A DNA stretch of 64,000 nt from Kribbella flavida DSM 17836 (GCF_000024345.1 NC_013729.1:2604001-2668000); one strand, 5' to 3'. Shown: positions 17,290 to 26,601, counted from the first letter of the stretch. Translations and numbers: made by a program. The notes: generated from the sequence alone by a model not told the origin.

Positions 17290-18630
17290 ATGAGTTCAGC
17301 GCTGGACACCCTTCGCCGCGACTTCGGCGGCGACATCATCGAGCCGGGCGCAACGCAGTACGCAGCGGTCAGCCGCTCGGTGCTCGTCGCGGGCAGCCCG
17401 GCCGTCGTGCTGCGGCCGAAGAGTGCCGATGACGTGCGGGCCGGCGTTCGCTTCGCCGCGGCGGCGGGGCTGGCGCTGTCCGTGCGCGGCGGCGGCCACG
17501 GCTTTCCCGGCTTCGGCACCAACGACGGCGGGGTCGTGATCGACCTCGGCGAGCTCGCCGAGGTCGAGGTCACCGACAAGGAACGTCACCTGGTCCGGAT
17601 CGGCGGCGGCGCCACCTGGGGTCAGGTGGCGGCCGCGCTGGCCCCGCACGGCCTGGCGATCTCGTCCGGCGACACCAGGAGCGTCGGCGTCGGCGGGCTC
17701 ACGCTCACCGGCGGCATCGGCTGGAAGGTCAGGAAGTACGGGCTGGCGCTGGACAACCTGGTCTCCGTCGAGGTGGTCACCGCCGCGGGCGAGGTCGTGC
17801 AGGCCAGCGCCGAGCACAACCCGGAGCTGTTCTGGGCGATTCGCGGTGGCGGCGGCAACTTCGGCGTCGTCACCACCTTCGAGTTCCGGGCCCACCCGAC
17901 CACCGACGTCTTCTTCGGCAAGATCACCTTCCCGGCGGCGGAACTGCCCGGCGTACTGCGCGGCTGGGCGGACCACCTGCGCACAGCGCCCGAGGAACTC
18001 ACCTCGATCGCCCTGCTCGCCAACCCCTTCGCCGGCGGGCCCGAGGCGCCGGTCGAGATCCACCTCGCGTTCGACGGCGACGACCCCGAGGCCGCGGCCC
18101 GGGCGATCGACCCGATCCGCCGGCTCGGCACGGTGATCGACGACGACGTCGTGCTGCGGCCGTACGCGGACACGCTCGAGGAGGGCATGACGCCGCCGCC
18201 CGGCTTCCAGGTCAGCACCCGGAGCGCGTTCGTCGACCCGTCGTCGGTGCCCGGAGCGCTGGACGCCCTCGCCGAGACCGCGCGGTCGGAGCGGTCGCCG
18301 TTCATCTCCGTGCGCAGCGTCGGGGGAGCGGTGTCCCGGGTCGCCGACGACGCGACCGCCTTCCCGCACCGGCAGGCGGAGCTGATGTTCGTGACGATCA
18401 CGGCCGGCCCGCAGCCGGTCGTCGAGGCCGCACGCCCGGGGCTGGACGCGATCTGGGGCCGGCTCGCGCCGTACGTCAGCGGCATCTACGCGAACTTCCA
18501 CGCCACCGCCACCGAGGACGACGTCGCCGCGATCTACCCGGCGCAGACCTACCGGCGGCTCGCGACGGTGAAGCGGCAGTACGACCCGGCCAACCTGTTC
18601 GCCGCCAACCACAACGTCCGGCCGCAGTAG
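17290..18630 (+). CDS. FAD-binding oxidoreductase, BBE-like
   Basis: A 446-residue flavoprotein of the berberine-bridge-enzyme/6-hydroxynicotine-oxidase type. The PP-loop FAD domain carries LSVRGGGHGFPGFG, whose histidine is the usual site of 8-alpha-histidyl FAD linkage. The region that holds a second covalent cysteine in bicovalent enzymes reads SGDTRSVGVGGLTLTGG, so FAD is at most singly attached. The protein ends with a BBE motif, YDPANLFAANHNVRP. It presumably oxidises an alcohol or amine with O2; the substrate is unknown. ATG 17290 follows GGAAGGA. No signal peptide is seen. Confidence 0.88.
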   Translation: MSSALDTLRRDFGGDIIEPGATQYAAVSRSVLVAGSPAVVLRPKSADDVRAGVRFAAAAGLALSVRGGGHGFPGFGTNDGGVVIDLGELAEVEVTDKERHLVRIGGGATWGQVAAALAPHGLAISSGDTRSVGVGGLTLTGGIGWKVRKYGLALDNLVSVEVVTAAGEVVQASAEHNPELFWAIRGGGGNFGVVTTFEFRAHPTTDVFFGKITFPAAELPGVLRGWADHLRTAPEELTSIALLANPFAGGPEAPVEIHLAFDGDDPEAAARAIDPIRRLGTVIDDDVVLRPYADTLEEGMTPPPGFQVSTRSAFVDPSSVPGALDALAETARSERSPFISVRSVGGAVSRVADDATAFPHRQAELMFVTITAGPQPVVEAARPGLDAIWGRLAPYVSGIYANFHATATEDDVAAIYPAQTYRRLATVKRQYDPANLFAANHNVRPQ

Positions 18631-18670
18631 CGCCGGCGGGAAGTGTCGGTGCCGGCCAGTAGCGTAGGGG

Positions 18671-19903
18671 GTGATGAGGAAGCAGTCGGAGGGCTACGAC
18701 GAGCACGACGCCGAGCGCTGGGTGGCGGAGCCGGTCAAGCGGCCGGGGCGGACGGCGTTCGCGCGCGACCGCGCGCGGGTGCTGCACAGCGCGGGGCTGC
18801 GGCGGCTGGCCGCCAAGACGCAGGTCGCGACGGCGGGCAGCGACGACTTCGTGCGCAACCGGCTGACCCACAGCCTCGAGGTCGCCCAGATCGGCCGCGA
18901 GCTGGCCGGTGCGCTCGGCTGCGATCCCGACATCGTCGACGCCGCCTGCCTGGCCCACGACCTCGGCCACCCGCCGTTCGGCCACAACGGTGAGCGCGCG
19001 CTCGACCAGCTCGCCGCGGACATCGGCGGCTTCGAGGGCAACGCGCAGACCCTGCGGCTGCTCACCCGGCTGGAGTCGAAGACCTTCACCCCCGACGGCC
19101 GCAGCGCCGGCCTGAACCTGAGTCGCGCGACCCTGGACGCGGCCACGAAGTACCCGTGGCCGCGTCGCGCCGGCGTTCGCAAGTTCGGCGTGTACGACGA
19201 CGACCTCGAGGTGTTCGAGTGGCTCCGGCAGGGTCTCGGCGACGAGCGCTGCCTGGAGGCCCAGGTGATGGACTTCGCCGACGACGTCGCCTACTCGGTG
19301 CACGACGTCGAGGACGGAATCGTTGCCCACAGCATCGACCTGGACCGGGTCGGCGCCGAGCGGGCGCGGTACTGGCAGACCGTGCGCGACGCGTACCTGC
19401 CCGACGCCACGGACGCGGAGCTCGACGAGGGCTGGGACCGGCTGACCGCGTTGCCGTACTGGCCGCGCGCGCCGTTCGACGACAGCCGGCGCGCGCTCGG
19501 TGGCCTGAAGGACCTGACCAGCCAGCTGATCGGCCGGTTCTGCACCGCGGCCGAGCAGGCCACCCGGGCCCGCTTCGGCCGCGGTGCCCACCTGGTCCGG
19601 TACGACGCCGACCTGGTGATTCCCGACGCGGTCCGGGCCGAGATCGCGCTGCTCAAGGGTGTCGGCATGTTCCACGTGCTCAACTCGCCCGAGCTTCAGC
19701 ACCGCCGCGCGATCCAGCGCGAGCTGCTCACCGAGCTCGTCGAGGCGCTGTGCAAGACCGCTCCGGACAATCTGGACGCCCCGTTCGCCGCCGACTTCCG
19801 CGCGGCCCCGGACGACGCGACCCGGCTGCGCGTCGTCATCGACCAGGTCGCCTCACTCACCGATCCCTCGGCCCAGGCCTGGCACCGGCACCTCACCGGC
19901 TGA
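18671..19903 (+). CDS. dgt: Deoxyguanosinetriphosphate triphosphohydrolase
   Basis: A 410-residue HD-domain dNTPase that splits dGTP (and often other dNTPs) to the nucleoside and triphosphate. Metal ligands are visible: H67 in [11 protein letters not shown]96-D97 in [15 protein letters not shown], and a later [16 protein letters not shown] that completes the HD site. Type 2 dgt proteins of this length are normal in actinomycetes and usually lie just upstream of dnaG, as here with two genes between. TAGCGT (18660-18665) stands five bases before GTG 18671 and eight before ATG 18674, so the transcript is probably leaderless and either codon may be used. Confidence 0.95.
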   Translation: MMRKQSEGYDEHDAERWVAEPVKRPGRTAFARDRARVLHSAGLRRLAAKTQVATAGSDDFVRNRLTHSLEVAQIGRELAGALGCDPDIVDAACLAHDLGHPPFGHNGERALDQLAADIGGFEGNAQTLRLLTRLESKTFTPDGRSAGLNLSRATLDAATKYPWPRRAGVRKFGVYDDDLEVFEWLRQGLGDERCLEAQVMDFADDVAYSVHDVEDGIVAHSIDLDRVGAERARYWQTVRDAYLPDATDAELDEGWDRLTALPYWPRAPFDDSRRALGGLKDLTSQLIGRFCTAAEQATRARFGRGAHLVRYDADLVIPDAVRAEIALLKGVGMFHVLNSPELQHRRAIQRELLTELVEALCKTAPDNLDAPFAADFRAAPDDATRLRVVIDQVASLTDPSAQAWHRHLTG

Positions 19904-19932
19904 CCCCTGCTTTCTGCGCGTCCCCCACGCAG

Positions 19933-19955
19933 GGACCCATCTCGCGGTGGGTTCC
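19933..19955. terminator. Hairpin between convergent dgt and GntR genes
   Basis: GGACCCA pairs with TGGGTTCC (one bulged base) around TCTCGCGG and is followed by TTTC. It lies between two convergent genes. Confidence 0.55.
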
Positions 19956-20019
19956 TTTCGGGCGGCGGCCGCGCGTCGTCCGGAGCGAACGGCGCGGTGG
20001 AAGTCGTCGGGCGGCCGGC

Positions 20020-20688
20020 CTACGTCTCCGTCGCCTGGGCGATCCGGGTGCGGACCTCGGCGAAGTGCTTCTGCATCGCCGCGCGCGCCGCGGCCGGGTC
20101 CTTGGCCCGGACGGCGTCGAGGATCCGGCGATGGTTGCCGACGGTGGCTTCGGTCCGCTCCGCCGGCTCGCCGAGAACGTGCTCGACCTCGTGGTAGGTG
20201 TCCCAGAACAGCTCGATCAGCCGCAGGACCAGCTCGTTGCCGCAGTCGGCGTACAGCAGCGCGTGGAAAGCCCGGTCCGCCTCGCTGTCCACTGCCATCA
20301 TCGCCACCAGCTCGTCCAGCTCCGCCAGCCGAGCCGTGCTCAACCCGTCGGTCGCGACCGTGCCGATCAGCCCGGTCTCGAGCAGTTCACGGACCTCCAC
20401 CAGATCCTGGATCGCTCCGACCCCTGCCCGGACCCGGAACGCGAGCGACGTGGACAACCCGCTCAACGACGCGTCCCCGACGAACGTCCCGTACCCGTGC
20501 CGGATCTCCACGATGCCCAGCGCCTGCAACGCCCGGACGGCCTCGCGCACGCTGTTCCGGCTGGCGCCGAGCAGCTCCACCAGTTGCGGCTCGGTCGGCA
20601 GCGCCATGCCCGGCCGCAGCCCGCGGGCATGGATGACGTCCACGACCCGCTGCTCCAGCGCCCGCGCCCCTCGACCTCGGTGATTCAA
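20020..20688 (-). CDS. FadR-subfamily GntR transcriptional regulator
   Basis: A 222-residue regulator. The N-terminal winged helix-turn-helix (about residues 10-72) contains PTEPQLVELLGASRNSVREAVRAL. The C-terminal FCD ligand domain keeps metal-ligand histidines in DRAFHALLY and GNHRRILDAV. Such proteins answer to small carboxylates. The start is TTG at 20688, with GAGGT about seven bases upstream; no ATG or GTG is available at the N-terminus. It is divergent from the ferredoxin reductase gene, with 16 bases between the two start codons, so the two promoters overlap and mutual or direct regulation is likely. Confidence 0.85.
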   Translation of the reverse strand: MNHRGRGARALEQRVVDVIHARGLRPGMALPTEPQLVELLGASRNSVREAVRALQALGIVEIRHGYGTFVGDASLSGLSTSLAFRVRAGVGAIQDLVEVRELLETGLIGTVATDGLSTARLAELDELVAMMAVDSEADRAFHALLYADCGNELVLRLIELFWDTYHEVEHVLGEPAERTEATVGNHRRILDAVRAKDPAAARAAMQKHFAEVRTRIAQATET

Positions 20689-20704
20689 GGCTTAACCTCA
20701 TTCC

Positions 20705-21952
20705 ATGACCGATGCACAGCGGATCGTAATCGTCGGAGCGAGTCTGGCCGGGGCCTCGGCTGCCGAGACCCTCAGGTCGGAGGGCTACCCCGGCCAGGTG
20801 GTGCTGATCGGCGCCGAGAGCGAACTGCCGTACGAGCGGCCGCCGCTGTCCAAGGGCGTTCTGCTCGGCAAGGACCAGCCGGAGTCGGCCCAGCTGCACG
20901 ACCAGCAGTGGTACGACGACCGCTCGATCGAGCTGCGCCTCGGGACGACTGTCATCGCCCTCGACACCGCGGCCAAGACCGTGACCACCGACGACGGCCG
21001 GACCACCGGGTACGACGAACTGCTGATCGCCACCGGATCCCGCGTCCGCCGACTCGACGTACCGGGTGGGGACCTCGCCGGCGTGCACTACCTGCGAACC
21101 GCCGGCGATTCCCAGGCACTCACCGCCGCGTACGCCGCGAAGCCGCGGGTGGTGGTCGTCGGCGCCGGCTGGATCGGCCTGGAGTCTGCGGCCGCCGCGA
21201 AGGAGCGCGGCTGCGAGGTGACGGTGATCGAGCCGCAGCCGACGGCGCTCGCGTCGGTGCTGGGGGAGCAGGTCGGTGCGTTGTTCGCCGAGCTCCACCG
21301 GCAGCACGGCGTACGGCTGAGGTTCGGGACCGGCGTCGAGGGTTTCGAGGGCAGCGACCGGGTCACCGGCGTACGGACGTCGGCGGGCGAGGTCGTACCG
21401 GCCGACCTGGTGGTCGTCGGCGTCGGCGTCCAGCCGAACACCGAGCTCGCCGAGGCGGCCGGGATCGAGGTCGCGACGCGGGAGAACGGTGCCGGCATCG
21501 TCACCGGTCCGGACCTTCGGACGAACGTGGCCGGGGTGTACGCCGCGGGTGACGTGGCCCGGTGGCAGCACCCGCTGCTGGGCCGTCCGGTCCGCGTCGA
21601 GCACTGGTCGAACGCGAAGCAGAGTGGCGCCGTCGCCGCGAAGGCGATGCTCGGCCAAGACGTGGCGCACGACGCGTTGCCGTTCTTCTTCACCGACCAG
21701 TACGACGTGGGCATGGAGTACGCCGGCGACGTGCCGCGCGGTACGGCGTACCAGGTGGTGCTGCGCGGCGATCCGGCGTCCGGGGCGTACCTCGCGTTCT
21801 GGCTGGACGAGGCGCGGCACGTGCTCGCCGGGATGCACGTGAACACCTGGGGCGCGATCGACGGCATCCAGGAGCTGATCCGTTCCGGACGGCCGGTCGA
21901 CCCGGCCCGGCTGACCGATCCCACGGTGGGGCTCGCCGACGTCCAGGGGTAG
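20705..21952 (+). CDS. FAD-dependent pyridine nucleotide-disulphide oxidoreductase (ferredoxin reductase type)
   Basis: A 415-residue flavoprotein like the NADH:ferredoxin reductases of Rieske dioxygenase and P450 systems. It has an N-terminal FAD Rossmann motif (IVIVGASLAGASAAETL), the conserved YERPPLSKG, a second NAD(P)H-binding motif (VVVVGAGWIGLESAAA), GVYAAGDVARW, and a C-terminal Reductase_C domain. No ferredoxin or P450 gene is nearby, so the partner is unknown. TAACCT (20693-20698) lies six bases before ATG 20705, the leaderless pattern. The neighbouring GntR gene is the likely controller. Confidence 0.9.
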   Translation: MTDAQRIVIVGASLAGASAAETLRSEGYPGQVVLIGAESELPYERPPLSKGVLLGKDQPESAQLHDQQWYDDRSIELRLGTTVIALDTAAKTVTTDDGRTTGYDELLIATGSRVRRLDVPGGDLAGVHYLRTAGDSQALTAAYAAKPRVVVVGAGWIGLESAAAAKERGCEVTVIEPQPTALASVLGEQVGALFAELHRQHGVRLRFGTGVEGFEGSDRVTGVRTSAGEVVPADLVVVGVGVQPNTELAEAAGIEVATRENGAGIVTGPDLRTNVAGVYAAGDVARWQHPLLGRPVRVEHWSNAKQSGAVAAKAMLGQDVAHDALPFFFTDQYDVGMEYAGDVPRGTAYQVVLRGDPASGAYLAFWLDEARHVLAGMHVNTWGAIDGIQELIRSGRPVDPARLTDPTVGLADVQG

Positions 21953-21998
21953 CTGACCGGGGCAGCGCGCCACTTCGGGATGACCGTAGACTCGCGGG

Positions 21999-23903
21999 GT
22001 GGCAGGCAGGATCAAGGAAGAGGACATCGCGCTCGTGCGCGAGCGCGCGCGGATCGACGAGGTCGTCGGCTCGTACGTGACCTTGAAGAACGCCGGCGGC
22101 GGGTCGCTGAAGGGCCTGTGCCCGTTCCACGACGAGAAGTCGCCGTCGTTCAACGTGACCCCGGCCCGGGGGTTCTTCTACTGCTTCGGCTGCCAAGAGG
22201 GCGGCGACGTCATCGACTTCATCCAGAAGATCGACCAGATCAGCTTTCACGAGGCGGTCGAGACGCTGGCCGCGAAGACCGGCATCCAGCTGCGGTACGA
22301 CGAGTCCGGCGCGCCGATGCCGAAGTCGCAGAGCAACCAGCGGCCGCGGCTCGTCGAGGCGCACCGGGTCGCCGCCGAGTTCTACTCCGAACTGCTCTTC
22401 GGCGCCCCCGAGGCGACGCTGGGCCGGCAGTTCCTGGACAAGCGGGGCTTCGACCGCGACGCCGCCGCGCACTTCGGCGTCGGGTTCTCGCCGCGCGGTG
22501 GCGACCAGTTGGTCACGCACCTGCGCGGCCGCGGCTTCAGCAACGCCGAGATGGTCGCCTCCGGACTGGTCGGCGACAACCAGCGCGGCCTGTACGACCG
22601 GTTCCGCGGCCGGCTGATGTGGCCGATTCGGGACGCCGCCTCGGACGTGATCGGCTTCGGCGCCCGGCGGCTGTTCGACGACGACAAGATCGAGGCGAAG
22701 TACCTCAACACCCCCGAGACGGTGATCTACAAGAAGTCCAAGGTCCTGTACGGCGTGGACCTGGCCCGCCGGGAGATCGCCAAGGGCAAGCAGGCCGTCG
22801 TGGTCGAGGGCTACACCGACGTGATGGCCTGCCACCTGGCCGGCGTACAGACCGCGGTCGCGACCTGCGGCACGTCGTTCGGTGAGGACCACGCGCGGGT
22901 GCTGCGGCAGCTGCTGCTGGACCACGACCAGTTCCGCGGCGAGGTGATCTTCACCTTCGACGGCGACGAGGCCGGCCAGCGGGCGGCGGTCAAGGCGTTC
23001 GAGGGCGACCAGGCGTTCGCGTCGCAGACGTACGTCGCGGTCGAGCCGGACGGGCTGGACCCGTGCGACCTGCGGCTGCAGAAGGGCGACGCGGCGGTGC
23101 GCGAGCTGATCGGCCGGCGAGTGCCGCTGTACCGGTTCGTGCTGACCAACCGGCTAGCGAAGTACGACCTCGACCGGGCTGACACCCGCATCGACGCGCT
23201 CCGTGACGCCGCGACCCTGGTGGTGAGCATCCGCGACCGGTCGAAGGTGGACGCGTTCACCCGCGAACTGGCCGGCCTGCTGGGCATGGAGGTCGACCAG
23301 GTCCGCAACGAGGTGCACCGCGCCGCGTCCCGCCCGGCACCGACCAAGTCGGCTCCGGCCGATCGCGGGCCGGTCGTCGTACAGACCGAGGCTCCGCCGC
23401 CGCCGAAGGTGAACCTGCCGTCCCCGCGCGATCCCCGGTTCCTGATGGAGTGGGACGTGCTGAAGCTCGCGATGCAGTACCCGGCCCTGGTCGGCGTCGC
23501 CTTCGACGAGCTCGACGACCACGACTTCACCCATCCCTGGCTGGCCGCCGTCCGGTCCGCGATGGCCAAGGTCGGCGGCCCGGCGCAGGCCGCGCCGGGG
23601 GAGGCCTGGGTGGTCGCGGTGCGCGATGCCATGGGCAACGATCCGGCCGCCGCGGTGGTCAGCGCGCTGGCCGTCGAACCCCTGCGCATCGGCCGTGAGC
23701 CCGACGAGCGGTTCGCCCGGGCCCACCTGGCCCGGCTGCAGGAACTGACCTGCCTGCGCCGGATCGCCGACCTGAAGTCGAAGCTGCAGCGCACGAACCC
23801 GATCGACAAGGCCGACGACTACAACCGCATGTTCGGCGAGTTGATCGCGCTCGAGCAGTACCGGACCGAACTGCGCGAGCAGGCGATCTCCGGCGCGCTG
23901 TAG
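21999..23903 (+). CDS. dnaG: DNA primase
   Basis: A 634-residue bacterial primase that makes RNA primers for replication with DnaB. The zinc-binding CHC2 domain carries C41-P-F-H44 and C62-F-G-C65. The catalytic core has VVVEGYTDVMA and the TOPRIM motif FTFDGDEAGQ. The C-terminal DnaB-interaction region is preceded by a Pro/Ala-rich linker (about residues 445-475). GTG 21999 follows TAGACT (21987-21992) by six bases with no ribosome-binding site, so the mRNA is probably leaderless. Length and domain order are normal. Confidence 0.98.
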   Translation: MAGRIKEEDIALVRERARIDEVVGSYVTLKNAGGGSLKGLCPFHDEKSPSFNVTPARGFFYCFGCQEGGDVIDFIQKIDQISFHEAVETLAAKTGIQLRYDESGAPMPKSQSNQRPRLVEAHRVAAEFYSELLFGAPEATLGRQFLDKRGFDRDAAAHFGVGFSPRGGDQLVTHLRGRGFSNAEMVASGLVGDNQRGLYDRFRGRLMWPIRDAASDVIGFGARRLFDDDKIEAKYLNTPETVIYKKSKVLYGVDLARREIAKGKQAVVVEGYTDVMACHLAGVQTAVATCGTSFGEDHARVLRQLLLDHDQFRGEVIFTFDGDEAGQRAAVKAFEGDQAFASQTYVAVEPDGLDPCDLRLQKGDAAVRELIGRRVPLYRFVLTNRLAKYDLDRADTRIDALRDAATLVVSIRDRSKVDAFTRELAGLLGMEVDQVRNEVHRAASRPAPTKSAPADRGPVVVQTEAPPPPKVNLPSPRDPRFLMEWDVLKLAMQYPALVGVAFDELDDHDFTHPWLAAVRSAMAKVGGPAQAAPGEAWVVAVRDAMGNDPAAAVVSALAVEPLRIGREPDERFARAHLARLQELTCLRRIADLKSKLQRTNPIDKADDYNRMFGELIALEQYRTELREQAISGAL

Positions 23904-23909
23904 TTCTTG

Positions 23910-24000
23910 CGGGTCGCCGGGTCGCCGGGTCGTTGGGGTCCGGGTGCCGGGTGCCGGGTGCCGGGTGCCGGGTCGCCGGTCGCCGGGTTCCCCCGGGCAC
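23910..24000. repeat. Short tandem repeat of CGGGTGC / GGGTCGCC units
   Basis: Four perfect copies of CGGGTGC (23941-23968) are flanked on both sides by GGGTCGCC octamers. The tract lies just after dnaG and could vary in length between strains. Confidence 0.8.
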
Positions 24001-24127
24001 CGGGTCCTCCGGGGGCACCGGCTCCGCCTGCTTGCCGGAAACCAGGGCTCAGTCAGGGCCATGACCCAGTGATTCCACCCGCCGGCGAGGGATGATGGTA
24101 TCCAGGTCCGACCGAAGGAGAAGTTCG

Positions 24128-24271
24128 ATGGGCTGGTTCATCCTCTTGGTGCTGCTCGTGGGCGCCGTCGCGGCGTACAAGTTCCGCGTCCCCCTGATCG
24201 CCAAGCTGACCGGGCAACCACAGCACCGCATCCAGCGCGCGATCGAGCGCCGCAAGAACAACAAGAGCTAG
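24128..24271 (+). CDS. 47-residue membrane-anchored small protein
   Basis: A small gene with ATG 24128 and stop TAG 24269-24271, preceded by GAAGGAG at good spacing. The product begins MGWFILLVLLVGAVAAY, one membrane-spanning helix, then a basic tail of about 30 residues ending IERRKNNKS. It should sit in the inner membrane with the charged tail in the cytoplasm. It resembles small single-helix proteins found near dnaG in related genomes; no function can be named. It has its own spacing from dnaG (224 bases) across the repeat tract, so it is probably transcribed separately. Confidence 0.8.
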   Translation: MGWFILLVLLVGAVAAYKFRVPLIAKLTGQPQHRIQRAIERRKNNKS

Positions 24272-24314
24272 CCCCCCGTACGCCGCCTGCACCGGCGGTT
24301 CCTCACCGACTGAC

Positions 24315-24331
24315 ACCCCTGACCGGGGTGG
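24315..24331 (+). terminator. Short hairpin after the small membrane protein gene
   Basis: CACCCC pairs with GGGGTG around a five-base loop. A second small stem (CCGCC/GGCGG) precedes it at about 24285-24300. Together they could end the 24128 transcript. Confidence 0.45.
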
Positions 24332-24434
24332 CGCAACTGCACTCCCGGCCAGCGGTCCCTGGACCGCGTCCGCGGACAACACTCGCTATGCGTCCCGGAC
24401 GCGGCCCGTCCGCGTTCCCACTACCGTGCTCCCC

Positions 24435-24815
24435 ATGGCCAAACACTGGACCTTGGGTTGCGACGCCGCCGACCCCACCGGTTGGCCGCCTTCTGGGCCC
24501 TAGCCCTCGACTACGTTCCCGAGCCCGGCTACGACGACCCCGACGGCGCCTCGATCGTCGACCCCAGCGGCAAGGGCCCCGCCATCGGCTTCCTCCGCGT
24601 CCCCGAACCCAAAACCGCCAGAACCGCCGCACATCGACATCCGCGTAGCCGGCGAACCCCCGTGGAACCTGGCCGCCCGCGCTCACCTCATCCGCGCAAC
24701 CGCCCTCAAACTCCTCGCCGCCGGCGCAACCCACCTCCGCGACGAGCACTACGACGGCCAGTCGGGCGCCATCGTCCTGCAAGACCCCGAAGGCAACGAA
24801 TTCTGCATCTCCTGA
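24435..24815 (+). pseudogene. Frameshifted VOC / glyoxalase-like gene
   Basis: The remains of a VOC-superfamily protein of about 127 residues are split over frames. It starts MAKHWTLGCDAADP at ATG 24435, then shifts in a run of C near 24475 to the frame reading RLAAFWALALDYVPEPGYDD. Near 24615-24627 it shifts back to the frame reading HIDIRVAGEPPWNLAARA, and it ends QDPEGNEFCIS. Comparison with the expected codons suggests about three lost single bases. The promoter pattern TACCGT plus seven bases before the ATG is intact, so decay is probably recent, or the changes are sequencing errors in homopolymers. Divalent-metal enzyme or resistance function is unknown. Confidence 0.75.
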
Positions 24816-25407
24816 CCAGTCCCCGGACGGCCCAAGAGGAGCAGCTCAGCCCTGTCAGCTTCGTTTGCGCGCTGCTCGGACGAGGCTCGGCGCTCATCCG
24901 CGTCAAGGAGCACGGCCTCAGCATTAGTGGGCTCGCACGAGCGGCCCAGACCGGGCGGTGGGTGAGACGTCGAGGGTGCCGGCCGGCACGTGCGGGTCGG
25001 TGTCGTCGTTCGGCAGCACGACGTCCTCGCGTCGACCAACTCAACTGTCCGATCACCCCTGATGCGGGTGACACCTCTCCAGTGCATGCCGGCTGTACGC
25101 ATGCGGCCGCAAGTCCAGGGCCGGTGGGCACAGCAACAGTGCGCCTTGCCTTCGTGTTCACTCCGCCCGAGTACTCATCGACGGCCAGACCGGCCTCGGC
25201 CCGCAGCCAGCGCACGCTGTCGCCCGGTATCAAGACGTCCTGAGCGTTGCCGCGCTCGCCGGCGACCGGGAGAGCGACGGGCGTTTCTCGGCAACTTCCA
25301 GCTGGTCGATCACGCCGAAGCTCCACGCCGCGACGTGCAGTGACCTGACCGACGTCGTAGGCACAGAAAAACCGGCTCCGAGGTCGGAACCGGCTTGTCG
25401 GTTGTTG
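24816..25407. other. 592 bases without an intact gene; possible minus-strand gene debris
   Basis: No complete gene is seen. On the minus strand two frames carry protein-like segments: one near 25025-25080 reading GVTRIRGDRTVELVDAR, and one just after it, in another frame, reading VVLPNDDTDPHVPAGTLDV and ending at a stop near 24925. They look like one frameshifted gene remnant, but I do not recognise the family. Confidence 0.35.
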
Positions 25408-25480
25408 CTCCCGCGACTGGACTCGAACCAGTAACCTGCCGGTTAACAGCCGGCTGCTCTGCCAATTGAGCTACGCGGGA
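25408..25480 (-). tRNA. tRNA-Asn (GTT)
   Basis: On the minus strand a full cloverleaf begins TCCCGCG and ends CGCGGGA plus discriminator G. The D-arm is GCTC/GAGC, the anticodon stem GCCGG/CCGGC encloses CTGTTAA, and the T-arm ACTGG/CCAGT encloses TTCGAGT. The anticodon is GTT. CCA is not encoded. A -10-like TAACCT on the minus strand lies at 25526-25521. Confidence 0.97.
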
Positions 25481-25595
25481 TCAGTGGTGTTTCCTGTCCC
25501 CGATCCCCGAGGACCGGATTAGGTTAGCAGTCCCCGGCCGAACTACAAAAACGGGATTCGCCGCCCCGAACCGGCCGCCGGAGATCGCTTCCAGG

Positions 25596-26117
25596 TCAGA
25601 TGCCGAACTCCTCCCGAACGCTGCGCAGCGCCGCCTCCGCCTGCTCGATCAGCCCCGGCCGGTCCGGCTCCAATCCCTTGTCCAGAACGAAGTTCCAGGC
25701 GACCGGAGCGTCCGCCTCGGCTGGATTCCGCCGCCCGACGATCCGGACACCCTTCTTCCCGACCAGCGGCACATGACGCTGCACCAGTACACTCGCGTCG
25801 ATCCGCTCCCGCAGCAACTGCCCGAACCGCCCCGGGTCGTCCACCGCCAGATCCGTCGCCCGCAGCGGAGTCCCGAACGCAGTCGTCTCGAACACGTGCA
25901 GCACGGAAGCCTCCGAGTCCCAAGCAGCCCGCTCGATCGCCTCCCACCCCACCCGCCGCAACTTGTCCCCGTCCGGCAGATAGACCGCCGCCCGCGTCCC
26001 CGCGACCCACGTCCCGTCACTCAACTCAACCGCCGCCAGGATGTCGTCCCGCCCACCCGCAGCAACCCGAACCCCCTCGACCAACTCAGAGGGCCACCCA
26101 CCACGCCGAAGTCTCAC
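25596..26117 (-). CDS. Conserved hypothetical protein of about 173 residues
   Basis: A soluble protein with alternating strands in its first half: RVAAGGRDDILAAVELSDGTWVAGT, then YLPDGDKLRRVGWEAIERAAWD. The C-terminus is helical and acidic (LIEQAEAALRSVREEFGI). It has the look of a conserved actinobacterial protein often found beside tRNA genes, but I cannot assign a function. A GTG at 26117 is four bases after AGGAGG; another GTG at 26120 is closer still, and the frame stays open to a GTG at 26162. The start is therefore uncertain by up to 15 residues. Confidence 0.7.
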   Translation of the reverse strand: MRLRRGGWPSELVEGVRVAAGGRDDILAAVELSDGTWVAGTRAAVYLPDGDKLRRVGWEAIERAAWDSEASVLHVFETTAFGTPLRATDLAVDDPGRFGQLLRERIDASVLVQRHVPLVGKKGVRIVGRRNPAEADAPVAWNFVLDKGLEPDRPGLIEQAEAALRSVREEFGI

Positions 26118-26601
26118 CACACCTCCTATCGTCCCAGCCACCCCCAACCCCCACCGCCTCACCCCTGGGATGACGCGACGGGCTTGGCGCGGTGGTGCTG
26201 TGAGGCCTCGAGGATCGGCGCGGTGGAGCTGGGGCGACGCACGGGATCAGGGGTGTCCCGGTGCGGTTCCGGTGAGGCGGTGGTGGCGAAGTGGGTTCGG
26301 GGTGCCGGGGGTGCCGAAAGCGGGACGACATCCGGGTACGCCGCGAGGTGCTCCTCGTCTCAGCCTTCAGCAGATTCGCCGCCGCGCAATCCTCCCCAGG
26401 TTCGCCTCCGGCGACGGCGCGGGGTCACCTGCAGGCAAGCACCCTGCAGGTGACCCCCGGCGCCTGGCCGGCGCACCAACTACCACAACGAGGTCACGAC
26501 CGAGCGCACCCGCCACTGCCACCGGGGCAAGCAGACCATCGGACACGCAGAAGGGAGTAACTGGATCCACGTCGACCAGGCGGCATTCACCATGCCTCCG
26601 A
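26118..26601. other. 484 bases without a recognised gene
   Basis: No intact gene is seen. A plus-strand segment near 26470-26590 reads like protein in one frame (TNYHNEVTTERTRHCHRGKQ, later NWIHVDQAAFT) and seems to continue in another frame after about 26595, but no start, ribosome-binding site or family is evident. The perfect hairpin at 26421-26457 is the main structure. Confidence 0.4.
26421..26457. terminator. Perfect 15-bp hairpin downstream of the sigma factor gene
   Basis: GGGGTCACCTGCAGG (26421-26435) pairs without mismatch to CCTGCAGGTGACCCC (26443-26457) around a seven-base loop. It is 145 bases beyond the stop of the minus-strand sigma gene, so it may be its terminator; the distance is long, and another role is possible. 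Confidence 0.5.

Noticed and set aside
23910-24000. CRISPR-like or insertion-sequence end
   Set aside because: A simple 7-8 base tandem repeat without target duplication or transposase.
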